From Candidatus Obscuribacterales bacterium (GTDB taxonomy: Bacteria > Cyanobacteriota > Vampirovibrionia > Obscuribacterales > Obscuribacteraceae), in NCBI GenBank assembly GCA_021732085.1, contig JAKFVQ010000021.1:124001-188000 (forward strand): DNA of 64,000 nucleotides, given 5' to 3'. Under the pieces are notes generated by a model. It saw nothing but the letters and a program-made list of their open reading frames with translations, was not told the origin of the DNA and ran no database searches. Below, one piece after another: positions 17,861 to 28,170 of the stretch. Numbering within the stretch: position 1 is the stretch's first letter; every line of letters starts with the position of its first letter. A program made the translations under genes and the position numbers.

Positions 17861-20800
17861 TTAATACAACTTGCCGTTGGAGGCGACTTGTTGGAAGATG
17901 CCGTGGCCGGCTGTGACTTGATGTAAGCAGGCGTGCATCTTCATCATGTTGCCTACCAGGACTTTGTCGATTTTGTCTTGGCTAAGGTACATTTGCTTGA
18001 GCAGGTTGCTTGTTTGCATCAACGCGCCGATTGAGTACTCTGCGGTTGTCATCGAGAAATGTTCTTTCTCGAAATCAACAGAGTGCATCTTTCTTCTGCC
18101 GAGTAGGTCTGCGTGCATTTCGCGAACTACCTCGGAACTGCTTGTTGCAATCACCGCTTCCTGACCGGCAAACAGAGTTTGGTTACGTCCGCCGACATGA
18201 AGTTTGACGGATGACAGTGCCGGTTCAAAGATGTTTCGAACTTTCACACAGTCACCCTTCACCGAAATTGCCAGCATCGAACCTTTCTTCGCTTCAATCA
18301 CGCAACGTCCAGCCTGGATTGTTGTCGGCGCTATTGTATTGACGAGAATTTCTCCGCTCTTCAAGCTGATGTGGCGCTCGTTCTCAGCCTTCACCTTTGT
18401 ACCGTTCAAGTACTTGTACACGAAGTTAGTTGATGCACTTGTGTGAATTTGAGGCGCGGTTGATGTCAGCTTGATCGGATCTTTCATCGCAACAGGGACG
18501 AAGTATCGTGAGTCGTTAGATTCACGATAGGCGCGCGGTGCTGTGATTTCGACTCCAGCTTCTGCCTTAGGAGTACCGTTGCCGGTGTTGTTGAGGAGTT
18601 GATTCATCAAATTGTGGAAGGCGCCCAACATTTGTGGTGTCATGCGATTCTTTTCTGCGCCCTCGAGTCCGTCGCCTGCGGCCGAGTTGAATACATCGTT
18701 CGTATTTGTATTCATAAGCAGCCCTGGAACTGGTCCTGATTGCGAATTGGATGGAATGATAAAGTCGGAGGTGCCTAGACTTGCAACTTTGTTATCCGAT
18801 AGCGTGATTTGTTGACCCATCGCAATTTGCAATGGAGCATTTTGGCCGCCGTGATTAACGTTCATCGAGGCTGGCTTACCAGACAAAGAAGAAATCACAA
18901 CTTGACCAAATCTGCTCGCGTTTACTGATGCCACTGAATTCGGTGGTACGGTTACCGGTCCCATATTAGTGTTGATGATTACCGGAACGTCGGCCGCAAA
19001 TACTGTCAGCTGACCATCTTTCAATGTCAGTGTGTGGTTACCCGTCACAGCGAACACGCTACCTGGTGATGCAAGCATCATCGTAGATGGATCGCCCAAG
19101 AATCCCAGCGGTTCGCCGGCATCGTGCGAAGTTATCCAGTGTTTGAAACCAGCTTCTTCCGGTCTCTGCGCAAGATAACGCGGTGAGTCTTGTCGGTGCT
19201 CTTGTACTGGGATTGACCGGCGGGTCAGGTCGGTTGGCGGCAATCCCGTAAAGAATGATGGTGTTGTGAAGATCCGGTTATTATTGTTGTTATTTTCTAG
19301 AACCTTTACGCCCAGCGCGGAGACTTCAGCAACAGGCAAGCAGTTGATCGCGTTACACTTAAATGCTCCGTGCACAATTAGAAGTGCAAATGGATATGGG
19401 CTCAAGTAACCAGCGTTCTGGCTGGCGAGATCCAGCGTTTCTAGATTCAAGTTACCGACAGCTACGAACTCGCCAGCAAAGAGGCTTCCCTTGCCGCTGA
19501 TGTTGAGATCGAGGTTCGGCCCCGAATGGAATCCGATACGACCAGAGGTATTGTTTTTGTTTGTAGCCTGAACGAATCCATCGATCACAGCTGTTAGCTT
19601 TTGTCCCGGCTTGCTGGAGAAGAGTATGCGACCACCTTCACCGTCGGTGCCATTTGCATAAAGCGCACCGCGCTGGGAGACATACACACCGCCTGAATTT
19701 TGGAAGTCAATGCGCCCGCCATTCAATCCATTTGCCAGAAGCAATCCGGTTGAACCGTTTACGCTTCTGTTGCCGCCGATGTGGAATGTGCGATCAGATG
19801 TTGTGGTGATCTTGATGGTGCCCGCACTGCCACCGCCATAGCGACCGAGTGGATTCCATCTCCAGTTGCCTTCACCCTCGCTTTGTTCGTTACCTTCGCC
19901 CTCGCGAGGTCCGACATATTCCCAATAGCCCTGGCGATCAAGTGTCAGATAGCTTGATGTATCCATTGTCACCGAATCGGTGTTGCAGGCGCCGCATCCG
20001 GCTTGCAGGTTCTTGCTGAGAGTTGTGATGTTGCCACCATTGGCGCTCAAGCGTCCAGAAGCATCTAGATTTCCGACTCGGATATTCTTCGCGGCGGTTA
20101 AGGTGATGTTGCCGGCTGATTTGCCGAGTCCGTATCCATTAGTTGAAATGTTGGTGCAGGAGTTCAGCTTGATGGAGCCCTTGCTGCTGGTGATGTTTAC
20201 GTTGCCGCCATTACCGCCGATTCCGCCGCCTTCCTTGCCGTATGAACCCGGCATTCCGCCGAGCGCATAGATGGAGGTCGCGTTGCGGTTCAAGATATCC
20301 TTGCGTGCAGTGATGGTGATGTTGCCAGCGTTGCCACCTTTGCCACCATTTCTTCCATAGATGGAGCCGCCACCATTACCGCCAAGAGTGCCGATCGGAG
20401 CTTCAAATCGAATGCTCCCGCGCTTCGAGGCCAGTGTGATGCCACCAGCATTGCCGCCGTTGCCACCGCCATAGATACCCCAGCCCCCATTGCCGCCGAA
20501 GCTCTGAAGGCTTCCATACAATTTGATGTCGCGTTTTGCCGTGACTGTTACGTTGCCACCATTGCCGCCGCTGCCACCCTTGACCTCGCCGGAGCCGCCA
20601 TTGCCACCATAGCTTCCGATGTTGCCGGAGCTATAGAGATTGCCGCGGCTGTTGAGTTTGACGTTACCGGCGTTGCCGCCTCTGCCGCCGTGAAGGAATC
20701 CGCTGCCACCATTACCACCATTGGAATTGATGTCTGCGGTGTTGACCAGGGAGCAGTTGGCTAGCAGTTTTACATTGCCGGCGTTACCACCACGTCCGGC

Positions 20801-23800
20801 AAATATTCCATTGCCGCCGTTGCCGCCTGTGGAGCTAATGCCACCGTGATTTCTTAGACTACTGGCTTGCAATTTAATGCTGCCACCATTACCGCCGCGA
20901 CCAGCTAACACACCGATGCCACCATTACCACCGAGGCTTGCTATGTCCCCGCAATTTTCGAGGCTGCCACCGCTGCTGATCTTGATGCCGCCACCATGGC
21001 CTCCGGAGCCACCGATGAACGGTCCGCGCAATCCTTCCCCTTCGTAGCCGCCTTTTCCGCCCTTCCCGGATTCACTATCCTTGCCGCCTTTACCGCCTTT
21101 TCCGTAACCCTCACCGTCGCCGTAGCCACCTTTTCCACCGCTGAACAATAGTCCGCTGCCATCGCCACCGATGCTGATTATGCTTGCGCTGTTGCTGAGT
21201 TGGTTACCAGCAAGAAGTTTGATGTTTCCACCGTTGCCACCATCGCCTGCGCGCAAGAGGCTATTGCCGCCGTCGCCGCCTGCAGATCTGATGTAGCCGC
21301 GATTGGCCAGCGAGCAGTCTGCTGAAAGTGTGATGCGACCGCCATTACCACCGTTACCGCCGCGAAGGATGCTGTTGCCGCCATCGCCACCGATCGAGTA
21401 AATGCCGGCTTTATTACTTAAGTAGCGTCCAGCGCTCAGTGCAATGCGACCACCGTTGCCGCCATTTCCGGCTCGTAAGAAACCGTTGCCGCCGTCGCCA
21501 CCAATGGACCGTAACGTGCCCCGGTTTGTGAGGCTGCGCCCGGCGCTCAGCTTGATGGCGCCACCATTACCACCGCGTCCACCAATTAGCTTGCCATAGC
21601 CGCCATCACCACCTGTAGTGCTGATGTTGCCACGGTTGCTGAGTGTGCAATCAGCGCTGAGTTTGATAGTGCCACCATTGCCCCCGCGTCCGCCGAATAT
21701 GCCAGCTCCACCATTACCACCGGATGATCGCAGGCTGCCGTAGTTGTAAACGGAAGCTCGCGATGAGCTTAGTTTGATGTTACCGCCATTGCCGCCCCTG
21801 CCTCCGAAGATGCCGACGCCACCGTTACCGCCTTTGGTGCTGATAGTTGCGCAATTATCGACATCCAGGCGGGCTATGAGTTCGATGCTGCCACCATTGC
21901 CGCCCCGTCCGCCGATTAGTGATCCGTTGCCACCGTTTCCACCTGATGAGCTGAGGCGTGCTCCATTTCTAACATCGCCACGTCCAGCGCTCAGTTCGAT
22001 AATGCCGCCGCTGCCACCATGTCCACCAAGCAGCTTGCCGTTTCCGCCGTCTCCACCAGCAGACGCCAGGCGTCCTTCGTTTGAAACGTCCCCGCGTCCG
22101 GAGCTGAGGGCAATACTTCCCCCCCTGCCGCCGGCTCCTCCAGTTGCCAGACCATTTCCGCCATCGCCACCGGTGCTTGTGATGCGTCCTTCATTTCTTA
22201 CATTGCCGCGCTCAGAGTTGAATTCGACATTGCCGCCTTTGCCGCCAGAACCGCCCAGAAGACCATTGCCACCATTTCCACCGTTGCTGCTGATACATGC
22301 TTCGTTTTTAACATTGCCGCGTCCAGAGCTGAGTTCAACATTGGCAGCGTTGCCGCCGCGTCCGCCCGCGAGAACTCCATTAGCGCCGTTGCCGCCGGTC
22401 GCGCTAATCTGTGCGTAATTGCGAACTTGTCCGCTCGATGAGGTGAATTTGATGCTGCCGACATCGCCACCGCGGCCGCCAGCTCCGATTACCGTATTGC
22501 CGCCGTTGCCACCGGCGGCGGTGATGGATGCATTGTTGCGAACGTCGCCACGTTCGCTGCTTAGTTTGATTGAGCCGACATCTCCGCCGCGTGCACCACC
22601 GGATCCATTGATCAGGCTGTCGCCCGCGTTTCCGCCTGTTGCTGTGATGTTGCCATAGGTACGGACATCACCACGGCGGCTTGCGATTGATATGCTGCCG
22701 GTGTCACCGCCTCTTCCGGCAACAGCTCCGCTGCCACCATTTCCGCCTGTTGCGATGATGCCGCCGCCTTCACAGTGATCGCCGATTGTCACATCGCCGT
22801 TTGATGCAACTGAAACTCGTCCGGTATTTCCGCCGCGAGCAGCCAGTGCGCCTGATCCGCCGTTGCCGCCGCTAGTGACGATGCTACCGGCAACTTTGAC
22901 TTCTCGCGATCCATATATATGGATGGAGTGGGAGTCGGCGCCCAGTCCACCGACCAGAAGTCCGGATGAACCGCTGCCGCCACGAGAGACAACATCTGCG
23001 TAGAGTTTTACGGAACCATCGCGGGCAACGATACAGACGGCACCGTTTGAGCCGCCGTTAGACCCGACAAGTGCGCCGTTTGCTGAGCCGGCATCGCCGC
23101 CGATGCTCGCCACGTTGCCATAGACCCGAATATTTCCGTCATCAGATTTGATCGTGACCCCGCCAGCATTGCCACCGCGTCCGGATACACCCAAGCTTGT
23201 AGCAGCATTACCGCCGGTTCCGCCTTGCGAAATGGCTGAGCTGATCTTGATGCTTTCATCAGCGAGCAGTTCTACTGAACAGGCGTCGCCACCTGCGCCG
23301 CCGAGAAGTCCGCCATTACCGCCGTTGCCACCTAGTGCATTTACCTGATGAAGTTCGATTCGCGATCTGCGTGATTCAACTCGAATTAAACCGGCGCTGC
23401 CGCCGTTCCCAGCAAGAGCTGCTGAGTTGCCGCCATTGCCGCCCTGTGTAACTACCGAGCAAGCTTCGATGCTGTTATCTGCGCGCATTCTGATTGAACC
23501 GGCGCTGCCACCATTGCCACCAAGTACGCTGCCGTTGCCACCATTGCCGCCAATGCTTGCCACTTCGCTCAGTTCAATATCTGAATCGCAAGATTCAATG
23601 CGGATAGATCCGGCACTTCCACCGCTTCCGGCTTTCAACGTTGCGTTGCCGCCATTGCCACCGTGGGTTAGCACTGAGCCTGCTTCGACGTCATCGTCAG
23701 CAAGCAATGTGATGCAGCTGGCGCTGCCACCATTTCCGGCTAGTGCAGCACCGTTGCCGCCATTTCCACCCTGGCTCGTTACGTTGCCGAGTTCGAGTCC

Positions 23801-26800
23801 GGATCTCGAGGATACAGCGCGAATCGAACCGGCATCGCCACCATTTCCACCGATTCCAATCGAGCTTGCACCGTTGCCGCCAATTGAACTTAGATCGCAT
23901 GCTTCAATGCTGTAGCGCGCATCGAGATTGATACTGCCGCCTGCTCCACCATTACCGCCGCTAACAAGTCCGCCGCCGCCGTTGCCACCATTGGCAGTGA
24001 TTGCGCCTGTGTCGATAGAACCACGTGCTGCGACAACGATAACATTTGCTGCGCTAGATCCGTTGCCACCACTACTGAAGGCTGAGGCACCGTTCCCACC
24101 CGATGTGTTGATGCTTCCGGTTTTGACGCCAGAATAGCCGCCGGCATAGATATCAACGAAACCGGCTTCGCCACCGCTCCCTTTGCTAGCTGACTTGCCT
24201 GCGGTCAGTATATCGCCCGTTCGAACGCTGCCGCCTGCATGGAGCAATAAGTTTCCGGAGTGTCCACCCGATTGCAACGCTTGCAAGTCGATGTTGCCGA
24301 AGGTGAGGCTTCCGCCGCTTGTAATCTTCAAATCGCCAGTACGGATGCCGCCTCTAGTTGAATAGCTTCCGATGTTTGCCTCACCGCTCGTATTGACGAT
24401 GATGTTGCCGCCGACAGAATCTGTACCTTTAGCTTCTGTATTGATACTGTTTCCACTAACGTCACAACCTAGAGTTATGGTCACGTGCCCGGCGCTACCG
24501 TTGGCTTGAGAAACTGACGTATTGATGCTGTTGAAATTCATGCCACCGCTACTGGTGGCGATTACGTTCCCGCCGAATTGCTTGCCGCTTGCGTTGATAT
24601 TTGTGACTTCAATAAGTCCGCCTGCCTGTATTGTTACTGGTCCCCCCTTGGAACCCTGTGATGCGCTACCAGCTCCGCTTAGTCCGCCCATACTTAGCAG
24701 ATCGCCAGCTTCTACTTTTCTTGTGGAAAGTAGTTCGACGCTGCCACCGTTTCCGCCGGCTCCGAACGAACCATTTGAACCTGCACTGCCTGCTGTTCCT
24801 GCTTTGCCAATGGCGCCAGCGTTTCCGTCTAAGCCTGCATTGCCGGATTTCCCTGCGCTGCCACCGGCGGCATTTGCGCCAGACGAACCGTTGCTTCCTG
24901 CTTTTCCGAAAACAAGGAGGAAGCCTAAGCCGCCATTGCCTCGACTGCCAGCTGAACCGGCGTTACCAGCAGCTCCGCCAGAACCAGCCGCTCCGCCTTT
25001 ACCGGCGGCTCCTCCAAGACCGGCATCACCAGCGGAGCCCGCGGCGCCACCTGATCCTGTCAGACCACCACTACCACCGGCAGCTGAAACATTTCCACTT
25101 ATTTTGATGCTACCCGTCGCGTCGACAACTATTTGACCGCCGTTGCCACCGACACCACCAGCACCACCTTTACCGCCGTTACCGCCATTGGCTCCGTTGC
25201 CGCCTTTGCCACCGTTGCCGCCGTTGGCACCATTGCCGCCGTTGCCGCCATTACCACCAGCTCCTGCATTGCCACCGTCGCCGCCATTAAAACCATTTAG
25301 ATGACTGAGCGATCCTCCAGAACCGCTTTCGCCAGCTCCACCGTTTCCACCATTGCCGCCAGCTCCACCATTGCCGCCACGTGAACCATTGCCACCAGCG
25401 CCACCATTGCCACCGCGGCCGCCAGCGCCGCCAGCACCGCCTGTGCCACCGATACCACCGGCGCCACCCTCTGCTAATAACGTGGATGATTCTACTTTGC
25501 CATTCTTTGAGCTGATTTTAATTGTGCCACCATTGCCGCCGGCGCCGCCGGCACCACCTGTGCCACCGGAACCACCTGCCGTCCCATTACTTCCATCACT
25601 TCCATGGCCGCCACTCGTGCCATTGGTGCCGTTGCCACCATTGCCACCACTGCCGCCATGACCTCCATCTCTGCCGTCGCCGCCACTTTTGCTTTGACCA
25701 TTATTACCGCCAATTGATCCGGAACCACCGCTTACGCCATTGCCACCGGCCCCGCCGTTAGCACCGATGCCGATGCCGTTTGCACCGTTGCTACCGTTGC
25801 TTCCCAGCAATCCATTGTTGCCGCCAGCCTGCCCGGCCGTTCCCGTGTTCAAGCCTGAAAGCCCATCAGTTCCATTCTTGCCTGCAGTGCCAAGCGAACC
25901 GGCTGTTCCTGTGTTTCCTCGGCCGCCGATTCCGCCGCTTGCATTTACCAGACCCAGAAATATGTCGCCAGTGCCTTTATTGCTCACAGAAATCGTGCCG
26001 CCGATGCCGCCCTTTCCGGCAAAACCATCTGCTCCGTTGCCACCGAGGGCAATCAAATTACCTGTGCGGATGTCGTTGCATCCTGCAAGCGAGTTCGTAT
26101 ATATATTGATTTCTCCGCCAGCGCCACCTTGCCTGCTGCTTGCGTTCCCGCTGGCACCGCTTGCGTAGATGTTGCCTACTGTGATTGCTCCGTCGGCGCT
26201 TATCGTGACATTTGCGCCATTAGCTCCCGCCAAACTTGGCACAGTGCTAACATTGCCGAGTGAAATTGAGCCGGTTGAGCTGCTTCCTGCTGTTGCTGAT
26301 GCATTAAACGTCGCACCAGCTGTATCGAAGCTGATATGTCCTAGTCTGATGCTTCCACCTGTGCTGGAGTTCTTCTCGTTTTGCCAGTCGTAACCGGCAC
26401 GCAAATCGACCAAGCCACCTTGCGTATTTATTTGAGAACCAACGGTGGAATCTAAAATTCCATGCGAATAAATGTCACCAGTTGCATAAGCTACAAATAC
26501 GCCACCGTTTGTATTGAACACCGGGGTAAAGATCGTGAAGATAGAAGTGCCTGTGTATGGCCAAAGTCCAAAGTTGATGTCTCCATTCACCATAAATGTA
26601 GGGTCGCCCGTCAACTCCAAGTTTGAAATACTCAGTCCGCCATTGCGCACTGCGACACTGAGGTCACCAGCCTTGACCGAGACGTCACCGTTGAGATAGT
26701 CGACATCAGCCTTGACCATACCTGATGGGCTGACGAAATTGATGGCATTTGCTTGGACCAATCCGCCACTCAAATCGAGGGTCGCTTTCTCAAGTACTGA

Positions 26801-27694
26801 ACCCGATGGGCTGAAAACAGTTCCGAGTGTTTCGAACAATACTTGATCTCGGGCAATGATGCTGCCGACCGTATTGTTGACGTTCAACGTGCTGCCAAGC
26901 GTATTGCGGATGCTGATGCTGCCGTTTAGCGCTTGCATCAGGTTTGAATTCTGAAGTGCAGCAGTGACGGCATTGATGTTGCCTGCGTTGGCGATGATAC
27001 TGCCGCTGTTAATTATGTTTGCTGCGGTCATTGCGGCGCTCTGAGCGGCTTGCATGATGCCGGAATTGTTGATGATATTGGCCGCAGTCAAATTGAGATT
27101 TTGAGCAGTGAAAGAGCCCTGGTTTGTGATGTTGGTGGCGCTAACCGCGATGCTTCCGGCGCTGTTAATTGACGCGCCGCTTGCATTCAGGAAGTTATTA
27201 ACGTTGATGAAACTGAAGTTGAAGTTGCTTACAGTATTGGTCAAGTTCAGCGAACTCAGAACGGATGTCGGTATGTTTGAAGAGACAAGCGAGTAGTTGC
27301 TGAAGTTAGCTCCACCTAAGTTCAAAATACCGGTTTGGATATTTGGATTAGATGAGAGAAGGTAAATGGTGCCATTGTTATTGACGTGGCCGCCCGTAAT
27401 GTTGAGCGTGCTGGAATTCAGCCCGTCATTCAAAGTTGTATTGAGAGCGCTGCTCCCGAAATCGATGACAAGTACATTTCCATGAGCTACATCTAGCCCA
27501 GAGCCTGGAGTTGCGTTCAGCACGGTTGTCGTGCCACTTGTAGTGGCACCGCTGGCCGGGTTAGTTGCCGCAGTTGGGTCGTCTGCGAAAGCTGAGAGCG
27601 GTGTCACAAATGATGACACCAGAAAAGACAGCGAACTAAGTATCGACACAAATCTGGGTGCTTGTGTGTTGGATATGCGTTGTATCATTTTCAT
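17861..27694 (-). CDS. giant glycine-rich haemagglutinin-like exported protein
   Basis: 3277 residues. A signal peptide (1-37, ending SAFA) is followed by Asn/Ser-rich beta-helix-like repeats (about 45-450; INNSGIMQAA and INSGSIIANAG types) as in filamentous haemagglutinin. Residues about 578-998 are collagen- or polyglycine-II-like GXX/GGX sequence. Residues about 1180-2515 hold about thirty-five 38-residue repeats of the form nI-S-x-GGNGGNG-x-GG-x-GG-x-I-x-L-x-A. A repeat-poor region to about 2850 precedes two FecR-like segments, and the last 110 residues resemble the exported protein at 3063-4088. No C-terminal beta-barrel, LPxTG or type I secretion signal is seen, so the route to the surface is unclear. 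Likely surface-exposed or matrix protein. PE_PGRS proteins are similar only in composition. Confidence 0.85.
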   Translation of the reverse strand: MKMIQRISNTQAPRFVSILSSLSFLVSSFVTPLSAFADDPTAATNPASGATTSGTTTVLNATPGSGLDVAHGNVLVIDFGSSALNTTLNDGLNSSTLNITGGHVNNNGTIYLLSSNPNIQTGILNLGGANFSNYSLVSSNIPTSVLSSLNLTNTVSNFNFSFINVNNFLNASGASINSAGSIAVSATNITNQGSFTAQNLNLTAANIINNSGIMQAAQSAAMTAANIINSGSIIANAGNINAVTAALQNSNLMQALNGSISIRNTLGSTLNVNNTVGSIIARDQVLFETLGTVFSPSGSVLEKATLDLSGGLVQANAINFVSPSGMVKADVDYLNGDVSVKAGDLSVAVRNGGLSISNLELTGDPTFMVNGDINFGLWPYTGTSIFTIFTPVFNTNGGVFVAYATGDIYSHGILDSTVGSQINTQGGLVDLRAGYDWQNEKNSSTGGSIRLGHISFDTAGATFNASATAGSSSTGSISLGNVSTVPSLAGANGANVTISADGAITVGNIYASGASGNASSRQGGAGGEINIYTNSLAGCNDIRTGNLIALGGNGADGFAGKGGIGGTISVSNKGTGDIFLGLVNASGGIGGRGNTGTAGSLGTAGKNGTDGLSGLNTGTAGQAGGNNGLLGSNGSNGANGIGIGANGGAGGNGVSGGSGSIGGNNGQSKSGGDGRDGGHGGSGGNGGNGTNGTSGGHGSDGSNGTAGGSGGTGGAGGAGGNGGTIKISSKNGKVESSTLLAEGGAGGIGGTGGAGGAGGRGGNGGAGGNGSRGGNGGAGGNGGNGGAGESGSGGSLSHLNGFNGGDGGNAGAGGNGGNGGNGANGGNGGKGGNGANGGNGGKGGAGGVGGNGGQIVVDATGSIKISGNVSAAGGSGGLTGSGGAAGSAGDAGLGGAAGKGGAAGSGGAAGNAGSAGSRGNGGLGFLLVFGKAGSNGSSGANAAGGSAGKSGNAGLDGNAGAIGKAGTAGSAGSNGSFGAGGNGGSVELLSTRKVEAGDLLSMGGLSGAGSASQGSKGGPVTIQAGGLIEVTNINASGKQFGGNVIATSSGGMNFNSINTSVSQANGSAGHVTITLGCDVSGNSINTEAKGTDSVGGNIIVNTSGEANIGSYSTRGGIRTGDLKITSGGSLTFGNIDLQALQSGGHSGNLLLHAGGSVRTGDILTAGKSASKGSGGEAGFVDIYAGGYSGVKTGSINTSGGNGASAFSSGGNGSSAANVIVVAARGSIDTGAITANGGNGGGGLVSGGNGGAGGSINLDARYSIEACDLSSIGGNGASSIGIGGNGGDAGSIRAVSSRSGLELGNVTSQGGNGGNGAALAGNGGSASCITLLADDDVEAGSVLTHGGNGGNATLKAGSGGSAGSIRIESCDSDIELSEVASIGGNGGNGSVLGGNGGSAGSIRMRADNSIEACSVVTQGGNGGNSAALAGNGGSAGLIRVESRRSRIELHQVNALGGNGGNGGLLGGAGGDACSVELLADESIKISSAISQGGTGGNAATSLGVSGRGGNAGGVTIKSDDGNIRVYGNVASIGGDAGSANGALVGSNGGSNGAVCIVARDGSVKLYADVVSRGGSGSSGLLVGGLGADSHSIHIYGSREVKVAGSIVTSGGNGGSGALAARGGNTGRVSVASNGDVTIGDHCEGGGIIATGGNGGSGAVAGRGGDTGSISIASRRGDVRTYGNITATGGNAGDSLINGSGGARGGDVGSIKLSSERGDVRNNASITAAGGNGGNTVIGAGGRGGDVGSIKFTSSSGQVRNYAQISATGGNGANGVLAGGRGGNAANVELSSGRGNVKNEACISSNGGNGGNGLLGGSGGKGGNVEFNSERGNVRNEGRITSTGGDGGNGLATGGAGGRGGSIALSSGRGDVSNEGRLASAGGDGGNGKLLGGHGGSGGIIELSAGRGDVRNGARLSSSGGNGGNGSLIGGRGGNGGSIELIARLDVDNCATISTKGGNGGVGIFGGRGGNGGNIKLSSSRASVYNYGSLRSSGGNGGAGIFGGRGGNGGTIKLSADCTLSNRGNISTTGGDGGYGKLIGGRGGNGGAIKLSAGRSLTNRGTLRSIGGDGGNGFLRAGNGGNGGRIALSAGRYLSNKAGIYSIGGDGGNSILRGGNGGNGGRITLSADCSLANRGYIRSAGGDGGNSLLRAGDGGNGGNIKLLAGNQLSNSASIISIGGDGSGLLFSGGKGGYGDGEGYGKGGKGGKDSESGKGGKGGYEGEGLRGPFIGGSGGHGGGIKISSGGSLENCGDIASLGGNGGIGVLAGRGGNGGSIKLQASSLRNHGGISSTGGNGGNGIFAGRGGNAGNVKLLANCSLVNTADINSNGGNGGSGFLHGGRGGNAGNVKLNSRGNLYSSGNIGSYGGNGGSGEVKGGSGGNGGNVTVTAKRDIKLYGSLQSFGGNGGWGIYGGGNGGNAGGITLASKRGSIRFEAPIGTLGGNGGGSIYGRNGGKGGNAGNITITARKDILNRNATSIYALGGMPGSYGKEGGGIGGNGGNVNITSSKGSIKLNSCTNISTNGYGLGKSAGNITLTAAKNIRVGNLDASGRLSANGGNITTLSKNLQAGCGACNTDSVTMDTSSYLTLDRQGYWEYVGPREGEGNEQSEGEGNWRWNPLGRYGGGSAGTIKITTTSDRTFHIGGNRSVNGSTGLLLANGLNGGRIDFQNSGGVYVSQRGALYANGTDGEGGRILFSSKPGQKLTAVIDGFVQATNKNNTSGRIGFHSGPNLDLNISGKGSLFAGEFVAVGNLNLETLDLASQNAGYLSPYPFALLIVHGAFKCNAINCLPVAEVSALGVKVLENNNNNNRIFTTPSFFTGLPPTDLTRRSIPVQEHRQDSPRYLAQRPEEAGFKHWITSHDAGEPLGFLGDPSTMMLASPGSVFAVTGNHTLTLKDGQLTVFAADVPVIINTNMGPVTVPPNSVASVNASRFGQVVISSLSGKPASMNVNHGGQNAPLQIAMGQQITLSDNKVASLGTSDFIIPSNSQSGPVPGLLMNTNTNDVFNSAAGDGLEGAEKNRMTPQMLGAFHNLMNQLLNNTGNGTPKAEAGVEITAPRAYRESNDSRYFVPVAMKDPIKLTSTAPQIHTSASTNFVYKYLNGTKVKAENERHISLKSGEILVNTIAPTTIQAGRCVIEAKKGSMLAISVKGDCVKVRNIFEPALSSVKLHVGGRNQTLFAGQEAVIATSSSEVVREMHADLLGRRKMHSVDFEKEHFSMTTAEYSIGALMQTSNLLKQMYLSQDKIDKVLVGNMMKMHACLHQVTAGHGIFQQVASNGKLY
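20150..24150 (-). repeat. tandem array of about 114-bp (38-residue) coding repeats
   Basis: Within the giant gene the translated sequence repeats every 38 residues. Two consecutive units read from GNVRNEGRITSTGGDGG and GDVSNEGRLASAGGDGG, each ending SSGR or SAGR. Units are diverged at DNA level, so the array is old rather than freshly expanded. Boundaries are approximate. Confidence 0.8.
24700..25960 (-). repeat. GGX/GXX low-complexity coding segment
   Basis: Encodes about 420 residues dominated by Gly in triplet register (GGNGGAGGNGGNGG, then GTAGSLGTAGKNG). There is essentially no proline, so a polyglycine-II helical bundle fits better than collagen. Boundaries are approximate. Confidence 0.7.
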
Positions 27695-28170
27695 CAGTCT
27701 ATTAGTCTCTCAAGGAAGTGCTGATAATGTTTTTGAACATTTGTCGAGGCGCTGGCATGGTATCACATATGAGGACACCAACATCGTGTGCGGCTGAAGC
27801 CGGGCTGCGCCATGTATGGCGGCTGACCCTGCCGTCGCGCATGGCGGTATGATAGATAGTGGGCTACGAACCGCACTTACGGTTATTACTAATGAGATGC
27901 GCGCGTTTATGAACGGTCGTTCCAAAACCTTTGTTGTAAGCAGGGTCTCGGATTCCAATATGTATTTTTAATCTGCCATTCAGGCTTCACAATTTGGCAC
28001 ATTCGTTTGCGTATCTACAACATTCACAAGCGAAAGTACGCACCAGGGATATGCACTTGGTGGCAAAGTGTATAAATGAGAGCGCTGTTAGAGTAAACTA
28101 TTGGTGAACTGAGAGCGTGCTGGCAGCCGTTGTTTCAGCCGCTCTCCGACTCTATGATTTAGGAATTTCC
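27695..28170. promoter_or_regulatory. divergent upstream region of the giant gene and the methyltransferase gene
   Basis: 476-bp gap between divergent start codons. AATGTT-TTTG-AACATT (27726-27741) is a perfect 6-bp inverted repeat about 32 bp upstream of the giant gene's start, a candidate operator. TATAAA at 28071-28076 is a possible -10 for the rightward gene, but no convincing -35 pairs with it. No gene is supported in the gap. Confidence 0.4.

Noticed and set aside
20150..24150. Regular about 114-bp repetition resembling an array such as CRISPR
   Set aside because: Repeats are diverged, contiguous and in one coding frame; there are no conserved short repeats with unique spacers.
21774..25661. 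Long plus-strand Pro/Pro-rich open frames opposite the giant gene
   Set aside because: They are the complement of Gly codons (GGC/GGT read as GCC/ACC in other frames). They lack ribosome-binding sites and the minus strand has the signal peptide and coherent repeats.
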